Origin: Allopusillimonas lactea
GTDB taxonomy: Bacteria; Pseudomonadota; Gammaproteobacteria; Burkholderiales; Burkholderiaceae_B
DNA length: 64,000 bases
Assembly (NCBI RefSeq): GCF_021653995.1
Contig: NZ_JAJJOZ010000003.1
Span: 124,001-188,000 of the forward strand
Direction: 5' to 3'
Under the pieces are notes generated by a model. It ran no database searches. It saw only the letters and a program-made list of their open reading frames with translations, and had not been told where the DNA came from. Shown here piece by piece: positions 25,739 to 34,717 of the stretch; position 1 is the first letter of the stretch; each line of letters begins with the position of its first letter. Both the position numbers and the translations under genes were made by a program.

Positions 25739-26995
25739 TTAGCTGCCGCTGGTGTTCTGATAATGGATCGTGTCTTTTCGGACAAGCTGACCATTCTCTA
25801 TTTCATAGACACCGAAGTCTGGTACGGTGAAGCCTTCGTCGCTCATTTCGACGCTGGACGATACGCCTTCATAATTGATTTTCTTGCCTTCCCGCAGCAG
25901 CTTGGCTCCTTCTTCGAAAGTAGAAACTTTGACGCCCGGGGCATTCGTGACTTGCTTGATGGCTGCGTTTATTTCTTTGTTGCTTGCACCAGGTCCCGCT
26001 GCCTCGATAGCCAATGCCAGACTGATGATTTCATCATAGACTTCGGCCGAATAGATGTGCGGCTCGACGCCCTTATTCGCTTTCTTGTAGGCTTCGTTGA
26101 AGCGGTCATAGGCGGAGCCACTGGCGGGCACGTTTTGAACCGACAATATACCGTTCGTTACGGTGGGGCCGAGCGCTTTGATCAGATCCGGGGAGGCTGA
26201 CCATCCCGGCATGATGAATTTCGCATCCTGGCCAGACTGATACCACTCGCGCAGGATAATCGTGGCGTCGGGCGTATAGCTCGCCAGGACGATGACGTCG
26301 GGCTTGGTGGAGAGCACGCGTTGCAGCTCGGTGCGATAGCTCGTCTGGTTAGGCTCATAAACGACTTCAGCGACAAGTTTGTTGCCGGCCTTTTCCCATG
26401 CATTCTTGAAGTATTCAGCTTGTCCAAGTGCCGATGCGTTGTTATATGACAGTGTCGCGGCGCGTTTGAAGCCATACTTGAGTGCGGTTTGCGCGAATGT
26501 CCAGCCGAAGACGGTGTTTGGCGATTGGAACCCCCAAGCCAGCCCCGCCTTGTTGGCGCGCATGATTTCGGGAGCGCCGGAACTGTGCATCTGGATAATG
26601 TTCGCGGCGCTTGCAATGGGCATGACTGCCAGGGTAACCGACGACGCCCACATGCCGGCAATGGCATCGACCTTGTTAACTTCAATCAGCTTCTTGGCTG
26701 CCAAGACTGCGGCGTCTGCCTTGGTTTGCGAATCTTCGGCAAATAATTTCAATGTACGGCCACCAGCGCCGCCGTGGCGATTGACGTCCTCTATTGCAAG
26801 CTTGATGCCGGCAAACATGCCTGCACCGTAAGGCCCACCTGCGCCAGTGATCGGATTGAGCGCGCCAATTCTGTACTCAGAGGGTGATTGCGCTATTGCG
26901 TTGGAATAGGCCCCCGCTGTCGCTAGCGTAATTGCGGCTGTTGCCGCCAGGCGCGCATAGCGGGCCGATAGGTGCTTAAGCACTAGTTTTTTCAT
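25739..26995 (-). CDS. ABC transporter periplasmic substrate-binding protein (LivK-like, Peripla_BP_6)
   Basis: Captures the ligand in the periplasm for LivHMGF. 418 residues from the ATG with GGAGGAG upstream. The signal peptide runs to about residue 36 (NAIAQ). IGALNPITGAGGPYGAGMFAGIKLAIEDVN is the conserved first lobe, and an Asn/Tyr-rich hinge follows. First gene of the five-gene transport operon. It is divergent from a crotonase operon across an AT-rich gap, so transporter and enzymes are probably coregulated. Ligand unknown. Confidence 0.92.
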   Translation of the reverse strand: MKKLVLKHLSARYARLAATAAITLATAGAYSNAIAQSPSEYRIGALNPITGAGGPYGAGMFAGIKLAIEDVNRHGGAGGRTLKLFAEDSQTKADAAVLAAKKLIEVNKVDAIAGMWASSVTLAVMPIASAANIIQMHSSGAPEIMRANKAGLAWGFQSPNTVFGWTFAQTALKYGFKRAATLSYNNASALGQAEYFKNAWEKAGNKLVAEVVYEPNQTSYRTELQRVLSTKPDVIVLASYTPDATIILREWYQSGQDAKFIMPGWSASPDLIKALGPTVTNGILSVQNVPASGSAYDRFNEAYKKANKGVEPHIYSAEVYDEIISLALAIEAAGPGASNKEINAAIKQVTNAPGVKVSTFEEGAKLLREGKKINYEGVSSSVEMSDEGFTVPDFGVYEIENGQLVRKDTIHYQNTSGS

Positions 26996-27089
26996 ATGTC
27001 TCCTCCGTGCAGGGTTAGCAGCGGTGACGCCGATGATTGGTACCACTGCCAATGCGGCCATTTTTTATGGCTGTTCGGATTCTACATAT

Positions 27090-27103
27090 TTTTTTATAAA
27101 AAA
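27090..27103. promoter_or_regulatory. AT-rich palindrome in divergent transporter/enzyme promoter region
   Basis: TTTTTTATAAAAAA is a perfect 14-bp palindrome inside the very AT-rich 26996-27210 gap between the substrate-binding protein gene (minus) and the crotonase gene (plus). It may be a curved promoter segment or an operator; the GntR gene at 30625-31287 is the nearest regulator. In such AT-rich DNA chance is a real alternative. Confidence 0.3.
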
Positions 27104-27210
27104 GAAATATATTTACAACTATTAAAAAAATACTAATAATGAGGCATAGTCAAGATTGATGTGGCTGTAAGTATATGGCGTTATGTACAGAAAAGCGCTA
27201 GGGGAGTCAT

Positions 27211-28002
27211 ATGTCAGATATAGGTGTATTGCCCGATGGCATCGCACTGCACGAAGTTGCGCCGGGAATTCTCGCTGTGGTGTTTGATCGCGTGGCCAAG
27301 CGAAATGCCTTTTCGCTGAACATGTGGCGCGGCTTGGGACGTGTGTGCAAAGCGCTCGCGGGGCGCAGCAGTATGCGCGCGGTGCTGGTGTATGGGCAGG
27401 GTGGGCACTTCTGCGCAGGCGCGGATATAAGTGAATTTTCGACGTTGCGGGCGACTCCGGAGCAGGCGCTGCAGTATCAGGCGACCGTGGAACAGGCTAT
27501 ACAGGCGTTGCTTGATTTACCTGTTCCTACAATCGCTGCCATTGGTGGTGTTTGTGTGGGTGGCGGCGTCGATGTGGCGCTGGCTTGCGATATACGTATT
27601 GCGCAACGGGACGCTAGGTTTGCCGTGACGCCGAGTCGGATAGGGTTGGTTTATAGCGCCTGGGAAGCCAGGCTACTAGCCGATGCGGTGGGTCATGCAT
27701 GGGCCAAGCGTATTCTTTTCACAGGCGAGATCTTGTCCAGCGACATGGCGTTGCGCATTGGCTTGGTAGATGAACTAGTCGAGTCCGATGCCTATTCGTC
27801 GGCGCTGGCACTGGCGGAGGCGACTGCGCGGAATGCACCAATGTCTGTAAGGGGGGCCAAACTCGCTCTGAGGGCTGCTCAGTGTCAGTCCACCGCGGTT
27901 GATGTCGAGCGCATGTCATATGCCGCCTTGCATAGTGATGACTACAAGGAGGGTGTTTGTGCATTTATGGAGAAGCGTTCACCCAACTTCGTGGGATGCT
28001 GA
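27211..28002 (+). CDS. Enoyl-CoA hydratase/isomerase (crotonase) family protein with altered catalytic positions
   Basis: A 263-residue crotonase. The CoA-binding/oxyanion motif HFCAGADISEF is intact. The two glutamates of classical hydratases are not: GGGxELALACD reads GGGVDVALACD (Asp121), and the FxxPE position reads VTPSRIGL (Ser142). So simple hydratase activity is doubtful; isomerase, hydrolase or C-C lyase chemistry is possible. AGGGGAG precedes the ATG. It is the first gene of a four-gene operon and stops 1 nt before the next start codon. Confidence 0.85.
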   Translation: MSDIGVLPDGIALHEVAPGILAVVFDRVAKRNAFSLNMWRGLGRVCKALAGRSSMRAVLVYGQGGHFCAGADISEFSTLRATPEQALQYQATVEQAIQALLDLPVPTIAAIGGVCVGGGVDVALACDIRIAQRDARFAVTPSRIGLVYSAWEARLLADAVGHAWAKRILFTGEILSSDMALRIGLVDELVESDAYSSALALAEATARNAPMSVRGAKLALRAAQCQSTAVDVERMSYAALHSDDYKEGVCAFMEKRSPNFVGC

Positions 28003-28003
28003 T

Positions 28004-28945
28004 ATGAGCCAAGAGCGCTGTTCAACGGTGTTTATAACGGGGGCCCAAGGGATGATAGGCCGTGCATGTGCAGATGCGCTGCACGGTCGGGGATGCCGCG
28101 TGGTGGCGACGGATATCAATCCGACGTCAGAGCCGCTCCCTTATGCCTTCGAGCGCGTTGATGTACGTGACCGGAACGCATTGTCCTCACTTATGGACCA
28201 TTATCGGCCTGATGGTGTGATCCACGCTGGCGGATACTCGGGGCCGATGCAAAGTGTGGATGATCCGTTGGCGCTGGTCGATGTGAACGTCGGCGGGTTG
28301 GCTAATCTGGTCGATTGCGCAAGGCGAATGAACGTCACGCGGTTCGTATGGTTCTCATCGATACTCGCGTATGGCGACCAGTCTGATTGTGCGATGGTTC
28401 CGCCCAGCCAACGCCTCCGTCCCAATACCCTTTATGGTGCCACCAAAGCCGCCGGGGAGTGTCTGCTGGACACATACGCTGCGCTGTATGGAATTAGTGC
28501 CATTGCGTTGCGGCCCACCGGTGTGTATGGGCCTGGGCGTACCACCAGATGTTTAGTTCGAACGTTGCTTACCCACGGATTAGCGGGGACCGCGCTCACA
28601 CTGAATCCGGCACCTGTATTCACTCGCCAATTTGTTCATGTCGACGATGTGGTAACGGCAGCAGTCGCGGCGCTGGGTCTGCCGCTGAGGCCCGGGCTTC
28701 GCTCTTATAACGTGGCCGATGGGCATGGCTGGACTACGCAAGAGGTGGTAGCTTATGCGCAGCGACTTCTTCCGTCGTTGCGTGTCGAGTACGACGATAG
28801 GGTAGAGCCGATCGGCGGTTTCAGAATGGGTGTGCTGGATGTCCGTAGCACCCGCAAAGATCTGGATTGGGCGCCACGCATTGGCTTGGATGCCGGCATG
28901 GCGAGTTACCTCGAGTATTTACGTCAAAAGGAATGTACGGCATGA
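28004..28945 (+). CDS. NAD-dependent epimerase/dehydratase family protein
   Basis: A 313-residue extended SDR. FITGAQGMIGRACADAL at the N-terminus binds NAD, WFSSILAYGD carries the active-site Ser region, and LYGATKAAGECLL gives the YxxxK pair. RPTGVYGPGR is also family-typical. It begins 1 nt after the crotonase stop; its own end overlaps the SDR gene by 4 nt. In this context it may oxidise or epimerise a catabolic intermediate rather than a nucleotide sugar (inference). Confidence 0.85.
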   Translation: MSQERCSTVFITGAQGMIGRACADALHGRGCRVVATDINPTSEPLPYAFERVDVRDRNALSSLMDHYRPDGVIHAGGYSGPMQSVDDPLALVDVNVGGLANLVDCARRMNVTRFVWFSSILAYGDQSDCAMVPPSQRLRPNTLYGATKAAGECLLDTYAALYGISAIALRPTGVYGPGRTTRCLVRTLLTHGLAGTALTLNPAPVFTRQFVHVDDVVTAAVAALGLPLRPGLRSYNVADGHGWTTQEVVAYAQRLLPSLRVEYDDRVEPIGGFRMGVLDVRSTRKDLDWAPRIGLDAGMASYLEYLRQKECTA

Positions 28946-29682
28946 CAGATTTCGTCGATCTGCTGCGTTTCGATGGTAAGCACATTGTGATAACGGGCGG
29001 TGCAAATGGTATTGGTGCGAAGGCAGCCGAGCTATTTGTCCGGCAGGGTGGTAGGGTGACGATCTGCGATGTGGAAGCCGAGGCCGCCGCCGAGATGGCA
29101 GCGCGAATCGGTGCGCATGCGCTGGTCTATGACCAGGCCGATCCGGAGTCAGTAGAGTACCTGGTTGAACGGCTAGGTGATGTCGATGTGCTGGTGAACA
29201 ACGCAGGTGTGTTGTTGGCGAAGCCTTTGTTGGATTGCGTACCGCGTGATGCCGCCAGGATCTTTGGGGTCGATGCGCTGGGGGCGCTTGGGCTATCTAT
29301 GTTGGTCGGCAAGAAAATGGTAGCTCGCCGTACAGGTGTGATCCTCAATGTCTCTTCACAAACAGCATTATCTGGAGGTGAAGGGCGTGCATTATATGCG
29401 TCCGCAAAGGCCGCAATGATCCAGTTCACGCGATCAGCCGCAGCTGAATGGGGGCCAGCTGGCGTGCGAGTAGTTGGTATCGCCCCGGGCAGGTGTTATA
29501 CGCGCATGACAGCCGAGACCGCCAAGCAAGGTGGTCCGGGGCGTGGAATCGAACGGGTTCCCCTTCGTCGCTGGGGGCAGCCCGAGGAGCCTGCCTACGC
29601 CATGGTTTTCCTGGCTTCCGAGGCGGCTTCCTATATCACGGGCACGACGCTCTTGGTGGATGGGGGCTACGTGATCGGTTGA
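28942..29682 (+). CDS. Short-chain dehydrogenase/reductase
   Basis: A classical SDR of 246 residues. TGGANGIGAKAAELF binds the cofactor, VNNAGVLLAKP is the stabilising Asn motif, NVSSQTAL contributes Ser, and YASAKAAMIQF gives Tyr and Lys. The acidic residue after the second strand (ICDVEAEA) favours NAD over NADP. The start ATG overlaps the preceding stop (ATGA). The alcohol or ketone substrate is unknown. Confidence 0.9.
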   Translation: MTDFVDLLRFDGKHIVITGGANGIGAKAAELFVRQGGRVTICDVEAEAAAEMAARIGAHALVYDQADPESVEYLVERLGDVDVLVNNAGVLLAKPLLDCVPRDAARIFGVDALGALGLSMLVGKKMVARRTGVILNVSSQTALSGGEGRALYASAKAAMIQFTRSAAAEWGPAGVRVVGIAPGRCYTRMTAETAKQGGPGRGIERVPLRRWGQPEEPAYAMVFLASEAASYITGTTLLVDGGYVIG

Positions 29683-29715
29683 TGACGTCGGGCTTGAACC
29701 ATTTTTCTTATTCAT

Positions 29716-30615
29716 ATGGCATACATGAAAACTATTACGACATCTGATCAAGTTCGACTCGCTGTGACCGAGCACGGTTCGGGCGACGCTATTGTGTTCG
29801 TCCATGAGTTTGCAGGCGACATGCGAAGCTGGCATCTGCAGATACGCCATTTTGCGCGCCGCTACCGTTGTGTGGCGTTCAACGCGCGTGGGTATTCGCC
29901 CTCTGACACGCCTGATGATGTTGATCTGTATTCGCAAAGCCGGGCAAGAGACGATATTCGCGATGTCATGAATGCCCTGGGCATTGAGCGAGCCCATGTT
30001 GTGGGACTGTCTATGGGAGCCTTCGCGACGTTGCATTTTGGCTTGGAGTATCCCGAACGGGCGGTTTCACTGTTACTGGCTGGATGTGGATATGGTGCCG
30101 AGCCCGCGCGCCGCGCCGCGTTCCAGAAAGATGCGCAGACGCTCGCACAGACGCTGGAGGCGCAGGGCATGAAAGCCATTGCACCGCAGTATGCTCGCGG
30201 CCCTGCCCGCGTTCAGTTTGAAGGTAGTGATCCGCTCGGATTTGCTGAGTTTGAGCAGGCATTGGCGACGCATTCGACGATAGGCTCTGCTCGGACAATG
30301 GCTGGTGTCCAGGCGATGCGACCGTCATTGTGGGATATGACCGATCGGCTTCGTGCATTGACTGTGCCGGTATTGATCGTGAACGGCGATGAAGATCAAG
30401 GATGCCTGACACCGGGTTTGTTCATGAAGGAACATATCGCTTCATGCGGCATGGCTACGTTGCCCTGCACAGGCCATACGCCGAACCTGGAAGAGCCAGC
30501 ACTGTTCAACATGCTTGCGGAGGATCTCTTCCATCGCAGCGAGCTGGGCAAATGGCCTATGCGTGATCCACGCTCCATGAGTGGATCTGCATTGGGAGAC
30601 ATAGCGCCGCGTTGA
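29716..30615 (+). CDS. Alpha/beta hydrolase
   Basis: A 299-residue alpha/beta fold hydrolase. The nucleophile is Ser99 in GLSMGAF, the acid is in LIVNGDEDQG, and the His is in CTGHTPNLEEP near the C-terminus. FVHEFAGDMRSW provides the oxyanion region (HE in place of the usual HG). It is the last gene of the crotonase operon, 33 nt after the SDR, and convergent with the GntR gene 9 nt away. It is probably an ester, lactone or C-C hydrolase in the same pathway. Confidence 0.87.
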   Translation: MAYMKTITTSDQVRLAVTEHGSGDAIVFVHEFAGDMRSWHLQIRHFARRYRCVAFNARGYSPSDTPDDVDLYSQSRARDDIRDVMNALGIERAHVVGLSMGAFATLHFGLEYPERAVSLLLAGCGYGAEPARRAAFQKDAQTLAQTLEAQGMKAIAPQYARGPARVQFEGSDPLGFAEFEQALATHSTIGSARTMAGVQAMRPSLWDMTDRLRALTVPVLIVNGDEDQGCLTPGLFMKEHIASCGMATLPCTGHTPNLEEPALFNMLAEDLFHRSELGKWPMRDPRSMSGSALGDIAPR

Positions 30616-30624
30616 GGCCGCGCC

Positions 30625-31287
30625 TCATTCTTTCAGCATAGAGCGAGGAAGGTTGATCAGGAAGTTGGTGAGACCGCGTGCGCCGTGCGCCAAACTAATA
30701 TGATGCATCATCATTTCATATGCTCGTTGCGAGTCTCTGTTTTGGATGGCATTGACGATATCGCCGTGCTGTTCAAAAGACTGCCGCGTGCGTCCAAGAG
30801 AACCGAAGGCGCGTCGCAAGTAGGCGCCGGTTCTTGCTCTCAATTGCAGAATTTCCTGGCGCAGATACGGGTTGCGGCAACCGCTATACAGAATTTCGTG
30901 AAATGCCTCGTTGGCAACGTGCCAATCATCGGCATCAGCTTCGCTGGCTATTTTCTCGGATTCTTGATGTACGCGTACCAGATCGGCAACTTCTTCGTTG
31001 CTCATGCGTTCGCAAGCCAGCCGCACGCAGATGCCTTCCAATTCGGCCAGCAGTTCCCACATGGCAAGGAGCTGTTGAACATCCATCTTGGCAACGACCA
31101 TGCCCTGCCTGGGCTGGCTGACCAACATGCCTTGAGCTTCCAGTTGCAGCAGGGCTTCCCGTACTGGCGTGCGGGAAACCTTGAGCTTTTTGGCGATTAG
31201 GGTTTCGTCGATGACATCGCCGGGGAGCAGGTTTCCGCTGCGAATATCGTCTTCGATGGAACGGCGAATGGTTTCACTGATTTTCAT
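30625..31287 (-). CDS. GntR-family regulator, FCD/VanR subfamily
   Basis: A 220-residue FadR-type regulator. The N-terminal winged helix (about 8-70) has KLKVSRTPVREALLQLEAQGM. The C-terminal all-helical FCD domain has the metal-binding pattern around NEAFHEILYSGCRNPYL and EQHGDIVNAI. FCD domains bind carboxylic acids. It is divergent from the AtzG-amidase-CoA-transferase genes and convergent with the hydrolase, so it may control both flanking operons. Confidence 0.9.
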   Translation of the reverse strand: MKISETIRRSIEDDIRSGNLLPGDVIDETLIAKKLKVSRTPVREALLQLEAQGMLVSQPRQGMVVAKMDVQQLLAMWELLAELEGICVRLACERMSNEEVADLVRVHQESEKIASEADADDWHVANEAFHEILYSGCRNPYLRQEILQLRARTGAYLRRAFGSLGRTRQSFEQHGDIVNAIQNRDSQRAYEMMMHHISLAHGARGLTNFLINLPRSMLKE

Positions 31288-31335
31288 GTGCTAATTATAT
31301 TGTATGGAACTAAAAATATATCTGTTTGGTGTCAT

Positions 31336-31512
31336 ATGAACACAGCTAAACGAGGAGGAGACAATGAGCTGGAAAAGCTTGCGTGTGCTGTGCACCAGGT
31401 ATTGGAACTGCAGGGAATCACTGTGAGCGTTGAGGAGACAAGACTGGTGGCTAAGCTTCTGGAACGCTTGAATCCTGATGCTGCAGAGTTGTGCCCGGCG
31501 GGCAGCCGGTAA
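31336..31512 (+). CDS. AtzG-like small protein, possibly frameshifted near its start
   Basis: About 58 residues, with a core LEKLACAVHQVLELQGITVS then VEETRLVAKLLERLNPDAAEL. This helical pattern resembles AtzG/DUF4089, the small partner that stabilises AtzE-type amidases. It sits 13 nt before an AtzE-like amidase. The in-frame ATG at 31336 has no good ribosome site. A strong AGGAGGAG at 31353 serves the ATG at 31364, which is in the wrong frame and gives only about 20 residues. One extra C after that ATG (ATGAGCC) would give MSLEKLAC..., so a 1-nt deletion or sequencing error is likely. Confidence 0.55.
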   Translation: MNTAKRGGDNELEKLACAVHQVLELQGITVSVEETRLVAKLLERLNPDAAELCPAGSR

Positions 31513-31525
31513 TGGGGACAATGTG

Positions 31526-32938
31526 ATGGATTCGGTATTGTCCTTGCGACGTCGGATTCTGGCCGGGGATATCACCGTTGATCAAGCCAGTACGGCGCAG
31601 TACGCCATAGTGCGTGCTGACTCAGCGCGGCAGTGGGGCTGTCTAACGCACGTTTTTGAGCAACAAGATAGTGTGGACCACCGTCTGCCCTTGGCCGGAG
31701 TAGGCTTGGCGCATAAAGATATCTTTGCTATGCGGGGGCGGTTGCCGCTGTGCGGAACACCGCAGGCGCAAGCGCTTGAGCGAAGGGGTAGTCCTGTCAT
31801 CGCAGCGCTCGAGCGTGCTGGCGCGATGACGCTGGCGGCACTTGCGCTGGCGGAGTTCGCCGCAGGGGTAACGGGAGAAAATCCGCACCTGGCTAGACCA
31901 GTCAACCCTATCGACCCGAGAGCCGCCGTTGGCGGATCCTCAAGTGGTTCTGCGGTAGGAGTTGCCGCAGGACTGTGCTACGGATCCGTGGGAACGGATA
32001 CCGCCGGCTCCGTACGCATTCCCGCGGCCAGTTGCGGTATTGTCGGATTGAAGCCCACGCATGGGGCATTGTCGACGTCGGGCTGTTTCCCCTTGGCGCC
32101 TACGTTGGACACCGTGGGAGTGCTGGCGCGTTCGACACTCGACGCAGCCTATATCTATGCTTGTTCGCTAACTGATCATCGGCGAGAGAAGGCGCTTCCG
32201 CGATATGACATACCCCGCTCGATCAAAGATATTGATGCGTGGCCTGCACACATTGCACAGCAGATGCCTGCGAGGGAACGAATCGCCTTTGCATTTGAGC
32301 ATGCATATCCACTGTTTGATCCCGCGCCAACACAGCGCAAAGTTCTGTTAGATTTTGCGCATACATATGCTGCGCACGCGTTGCCAACTCTTCCTGGATT
32401 GCAAACGTTGATCCGAAGCGCCAGTACGGTATTGCATACGGAATCAGCCGTTGTTCATGCCCGTGCGCTATGCGGTGCAGCGCCTGGTTTGACCCCCATA
32501 ACTCGGGCCGTAGCCCTGCCCGGGGCGGCTATACCTGCAGCCTGGTACAGGGCGGCGCTTGCGAACCAAGAACAATTGCGCGCGAACTTTCTTGAAAACG
32601 TGTTGCATGACCACGATATCCTGCTGACGCCGGTATTGCCGCACGGCGTGCCAGATTGGGACATGGTGTGTACAAACTCGCCACACTACCGTTCAAGTGC
32701 ATTGTCCGCTTTGTTTAGTTGGACTTCCTTTGTCAATTACCTTGGCTTGCCAGCTATTGTCTTCCCCATCGGGAAAGATGAAAAAGGGCGGCCAATCAGT
32801 ATCCAGGCCATTGGTCGCCCTTGGGCCGACGCCACACTTATTGCATTCGCTTGTAACGCGCGGTGTGCGGATCTGCATGCTCCGAATAACGGCATGCCTG
32901 TAACAGGCGCCAATTCTCCCAATCTATTCACTGTATAA
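31526..32938 (+). CDS. Amidase signature family protein, AtzE-like
   Basis: Hydrolyses a C-N amide bond with a Ser-cisSer-Lys triad. 470 residues. Lys64 lies in GLAHKDIFAM, the cis-Ser in VGGSSSGSAVG (136-145), and nucleophile Ser162 in TDTAGSVRIPAA. The TDTAGSVRIPA spelling and the small upstream partner point to the AtzE group rather than GatA, and no gatB/gatC is present. It is followed 5 nt later by a CoA-transferase. The substrate is probably a small amide or ureido acid, and a hydantoinase fragment lies downstream (see 34205). Confidence 0.87.
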   Translation: MDSVLSLRRRILAGDITVDQASTAQYAIVRADSARQWGCLTHVFEQQDSVDHRLPLAGVGLAHKDIFAMRGRLPLCGTPQAQALERRGSPVIAALERAGAMTLAALALAEFAAGVTGENPHLARPVNPIDPRAAVGGSSSGSAVGVAAGLCYGSVGTDTAGSVRIPAASCGIVGLKPTHGALSTSGCFPLAPTLDTVGVLARSTLDAAYIYACSLTDHRREKALPRYDIPRSIKDIDAWPAHIAQQMPARERIAFAFEHAYPLFDPAPTQRKVLLDFAHTYAAHALPTLPGLQTLIRSASTVLHTESAVVHARALCGAAPGLTPITRAVALPGAAIPAAWYRAALANQEQLRANFLENVLHDHDILLTPVLPHGVPDWDMVCTNSPHYRSSALSALFSWTSFVNYLGLPAIVFPIGKDEKGRPISIQAIGRPWADATLIAFACNARCADLHAPNNGMPVTGANSPNLFTV

Positions 32939-32943
32939 AAACT

Positions 32944-34140
32944 ATGCCCGCTATTCATGCTTCCCGTGCCTTGCAGCCCTTCAGGGTTCTTGATCTTTCT
33001 CGTGTCCGCGCCGGCCCGACATGCGTGCGCATATTGGCCGACTTCGGCGCGGATGTTATTCGTGTAGAACCTCCTCAGGGGATTGATCCGAACGAGGCGA
33101 TGTTCGCTGCCGATCGTACGGGTGGAGACTTCCAGAATCTCAATCGCAACAAGCGGTCAATGACGTTGAATCTAAAAAAAGCCGATGGCTTGCAGATCTT
33201 CCGCAAGATGGTGCGGGACGCCGATGTAATTGTTGAGAACTGGCGGCCCGACGTCAAAGACAGATTCGGGCTGGACTATGAGTCATTACGTTCGATAAAC
33301 CCGCGCATTATCCTGGCAAGCATTTCTGGCTTCGGGCAGACGGGGCCTTATGCTAAGCGACCGGGATTTGATCAGATCATTCAAGGTATGGGCGGGTTGA
33401 TGTCGGTTACCGGCCTGCCGGGCCAGGGTCCGGTTCGCGCGGGGCTCGCAGTCGCAGACTCCAGTTCTGGGCTGTATGCTGCCGTTGGCATACTCACCGC
33501 GCTGCTTGAGCGTGAGCGTTCGGGTGTGGGGCAATGGGTTCAAGTTTCCCTTCTACATGCGCAGATAGCGATGATGGATTTTCAGATGGCTCGCTATCTG
33601 AATGACGGTGACACGCCGGTACAGGTGGGTAATGACCATCCGACGAGCTGCCCGATGGGACTTTTCCATGCCTCGGATGGCCCAATTAACCTGGGCGCGG
33701 CCGGCGAAGGAAACTGGGTGCGTCTATGCACTGCATTGGGAAAGCCGGAATGGCTCGACGAGCCGACCTTTCAGACTGAGAAACTAAGGGTGGCCAATCG
33801 TAGTAGCGTCAATGCAAAGATACAGGAAATTTTCGCGGGCAATACTATGGAGCACTGGGTATCGCTGCTGAATAGCGCTGGTGTGCCGGCGGGCCCTGTA
33901 TATACCGTTCCGCAAGTATTTGATGATCCGCAGGTGCGTCACTTGGACGTAACTGCGAGCCATGTGGCGGAAGACGGAACACCGTGTGTTTTCGTAAAAC
34001 AGCCCGTTGTGCTGAGCCGCACTCCAGCGGAAGTGCGTGAGCCCGCACCGGGTTGGGGTACCCATACCGATGAGATACTTCAGGCGCTAGGCTACTCCGA
34101 ACCCGAGATCTCCGGTTTGCATGACGCGGGTGTCGTATAA
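32944..34140 (+). CDS. Class III (CaiB/BaiF) CoA-transferase
   Basis: Moves CoA between carboxylic acids. 398 residues. Family signatures are VLDLSRVRAGPTCVRILADF, GADVIRVEPP, NRNKRSMTLNLK, ISGFGQTGPY and GFDQIIQGMGGLMSVTG. The catalytic Asp is expected in the stretch after the last of these (about residue 165-175). It lies 5 nt after the amidase, in the operon divergent from GntR. The CoA donor and acceptor are unknown. Confidence 0.92.
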   Translation: MPAIHASRALQPFRVLDLSRVRAGPTCVRILADFGADVIRVEPPQGIDPNEAMFAADRTGGDFQNLNRNKRSMTLNLKKADGLQIFRKMVRDADVIVENWRPDVKDRFGLDYESLRSINPRIILASISGFGQTGPYAKRPGFDQIIQGMGGLMSVTGLPGQGPVRAGLAVADSSSGLYAAVGILTALLERERSGVGQWVQVSLLHAQIAMMDFQMARYLNDGDTPVQVGNDHPTSCPMGLFHASDGPINLGAAGEGNWVRLCTALGKPEWLDEPTFQTEKLRVANRSSVNAKIQEIFAGNTMEHWVSLLNSAGVPAGPVYTVPQVFDDPQVRHLDVTASHVAEDGTPCVFVKQPVVLSRTPAEVREPAPGWGTHTDEILQALGYSEPEISGLHDAGVV

Positions 34141-34204
34141 CGGTCGGGGTGCGGGGGCAGATGCCGCGCCATAGCCCGCGTTGACGGTGGAATATTGCGC
34201 TACT

Positions 34205-34615
34205 GAATGATTGAGCGTTATGGCGGGTGTGGCATGCACCCCATATTCTTCGAAGGTGCTTTCGATGAGTTTTGTATAGGGAAGGCTGGCTCGGTGTGCG
34301 ACCAGGGGTATCTGATCGAAGACGACTGTCGCATGACCCTCAGCAACGTATCACGTGTACACTCCGTACCGTGGGGTGTAGACGGTGGCGGTGCCGGTAC
34401 TGGAAGTTCGGTTGATCTGTATCGTGATGGCGTTCGTCTTCCAGACGGCCATCGCGAGTTCACTAGGGGGTGACGTTATCGAAATCGTTACGCCCGGCGG
34501 TGGAGGCTACGGTACGCCCGAGGCCCGCATTACGGCCGAGATCGACCAGGACATCCAGGAACGCGTAATCACCCGGGCTCAGGCGGAACTGGCTTACGGC
34601 AGGGTGATAGTGTGA
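34205..34615 (+). pseudogene. Hydantoinase B/oxoprolinase remnant, truncated and frameshifted
   Basis: Two overlapping frames each carry part of a HyuB C-terminus. The frame of 34207-34473 has YGGCGM, then TLSNVSRVHSVPWGVDGGGAG and SVDLYRDG. The frame of 34385-34615 has GGDVIEIVTPGGGGYG then AELAYGRVIV, the terminal signature. A frame change lies near 34440-34470, and the first several hundred residues are absent. It follows the amidase/CoA-transferase operon, so the locus may once have had an intact hydantoinase. No other gene fits 34141-34717. Confidence 0.72.
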
Positions 34616-34717
34616 AACCGGCCTCCAGAATGGCCGCCAGATTCAGGTGTTAAACACTGCGAATGGCGAGGCAGAAACGGTCGGCCAGGCGGTTACTGTA
34701 CCGATCCGAGCGCGGGC

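Noticed and set aside
34207..34473. Independent small gene
   Set aside because: Its residues match the middle of a hydantoinase B C-terminus that continues in another frame, so it is part of a pseudogene.
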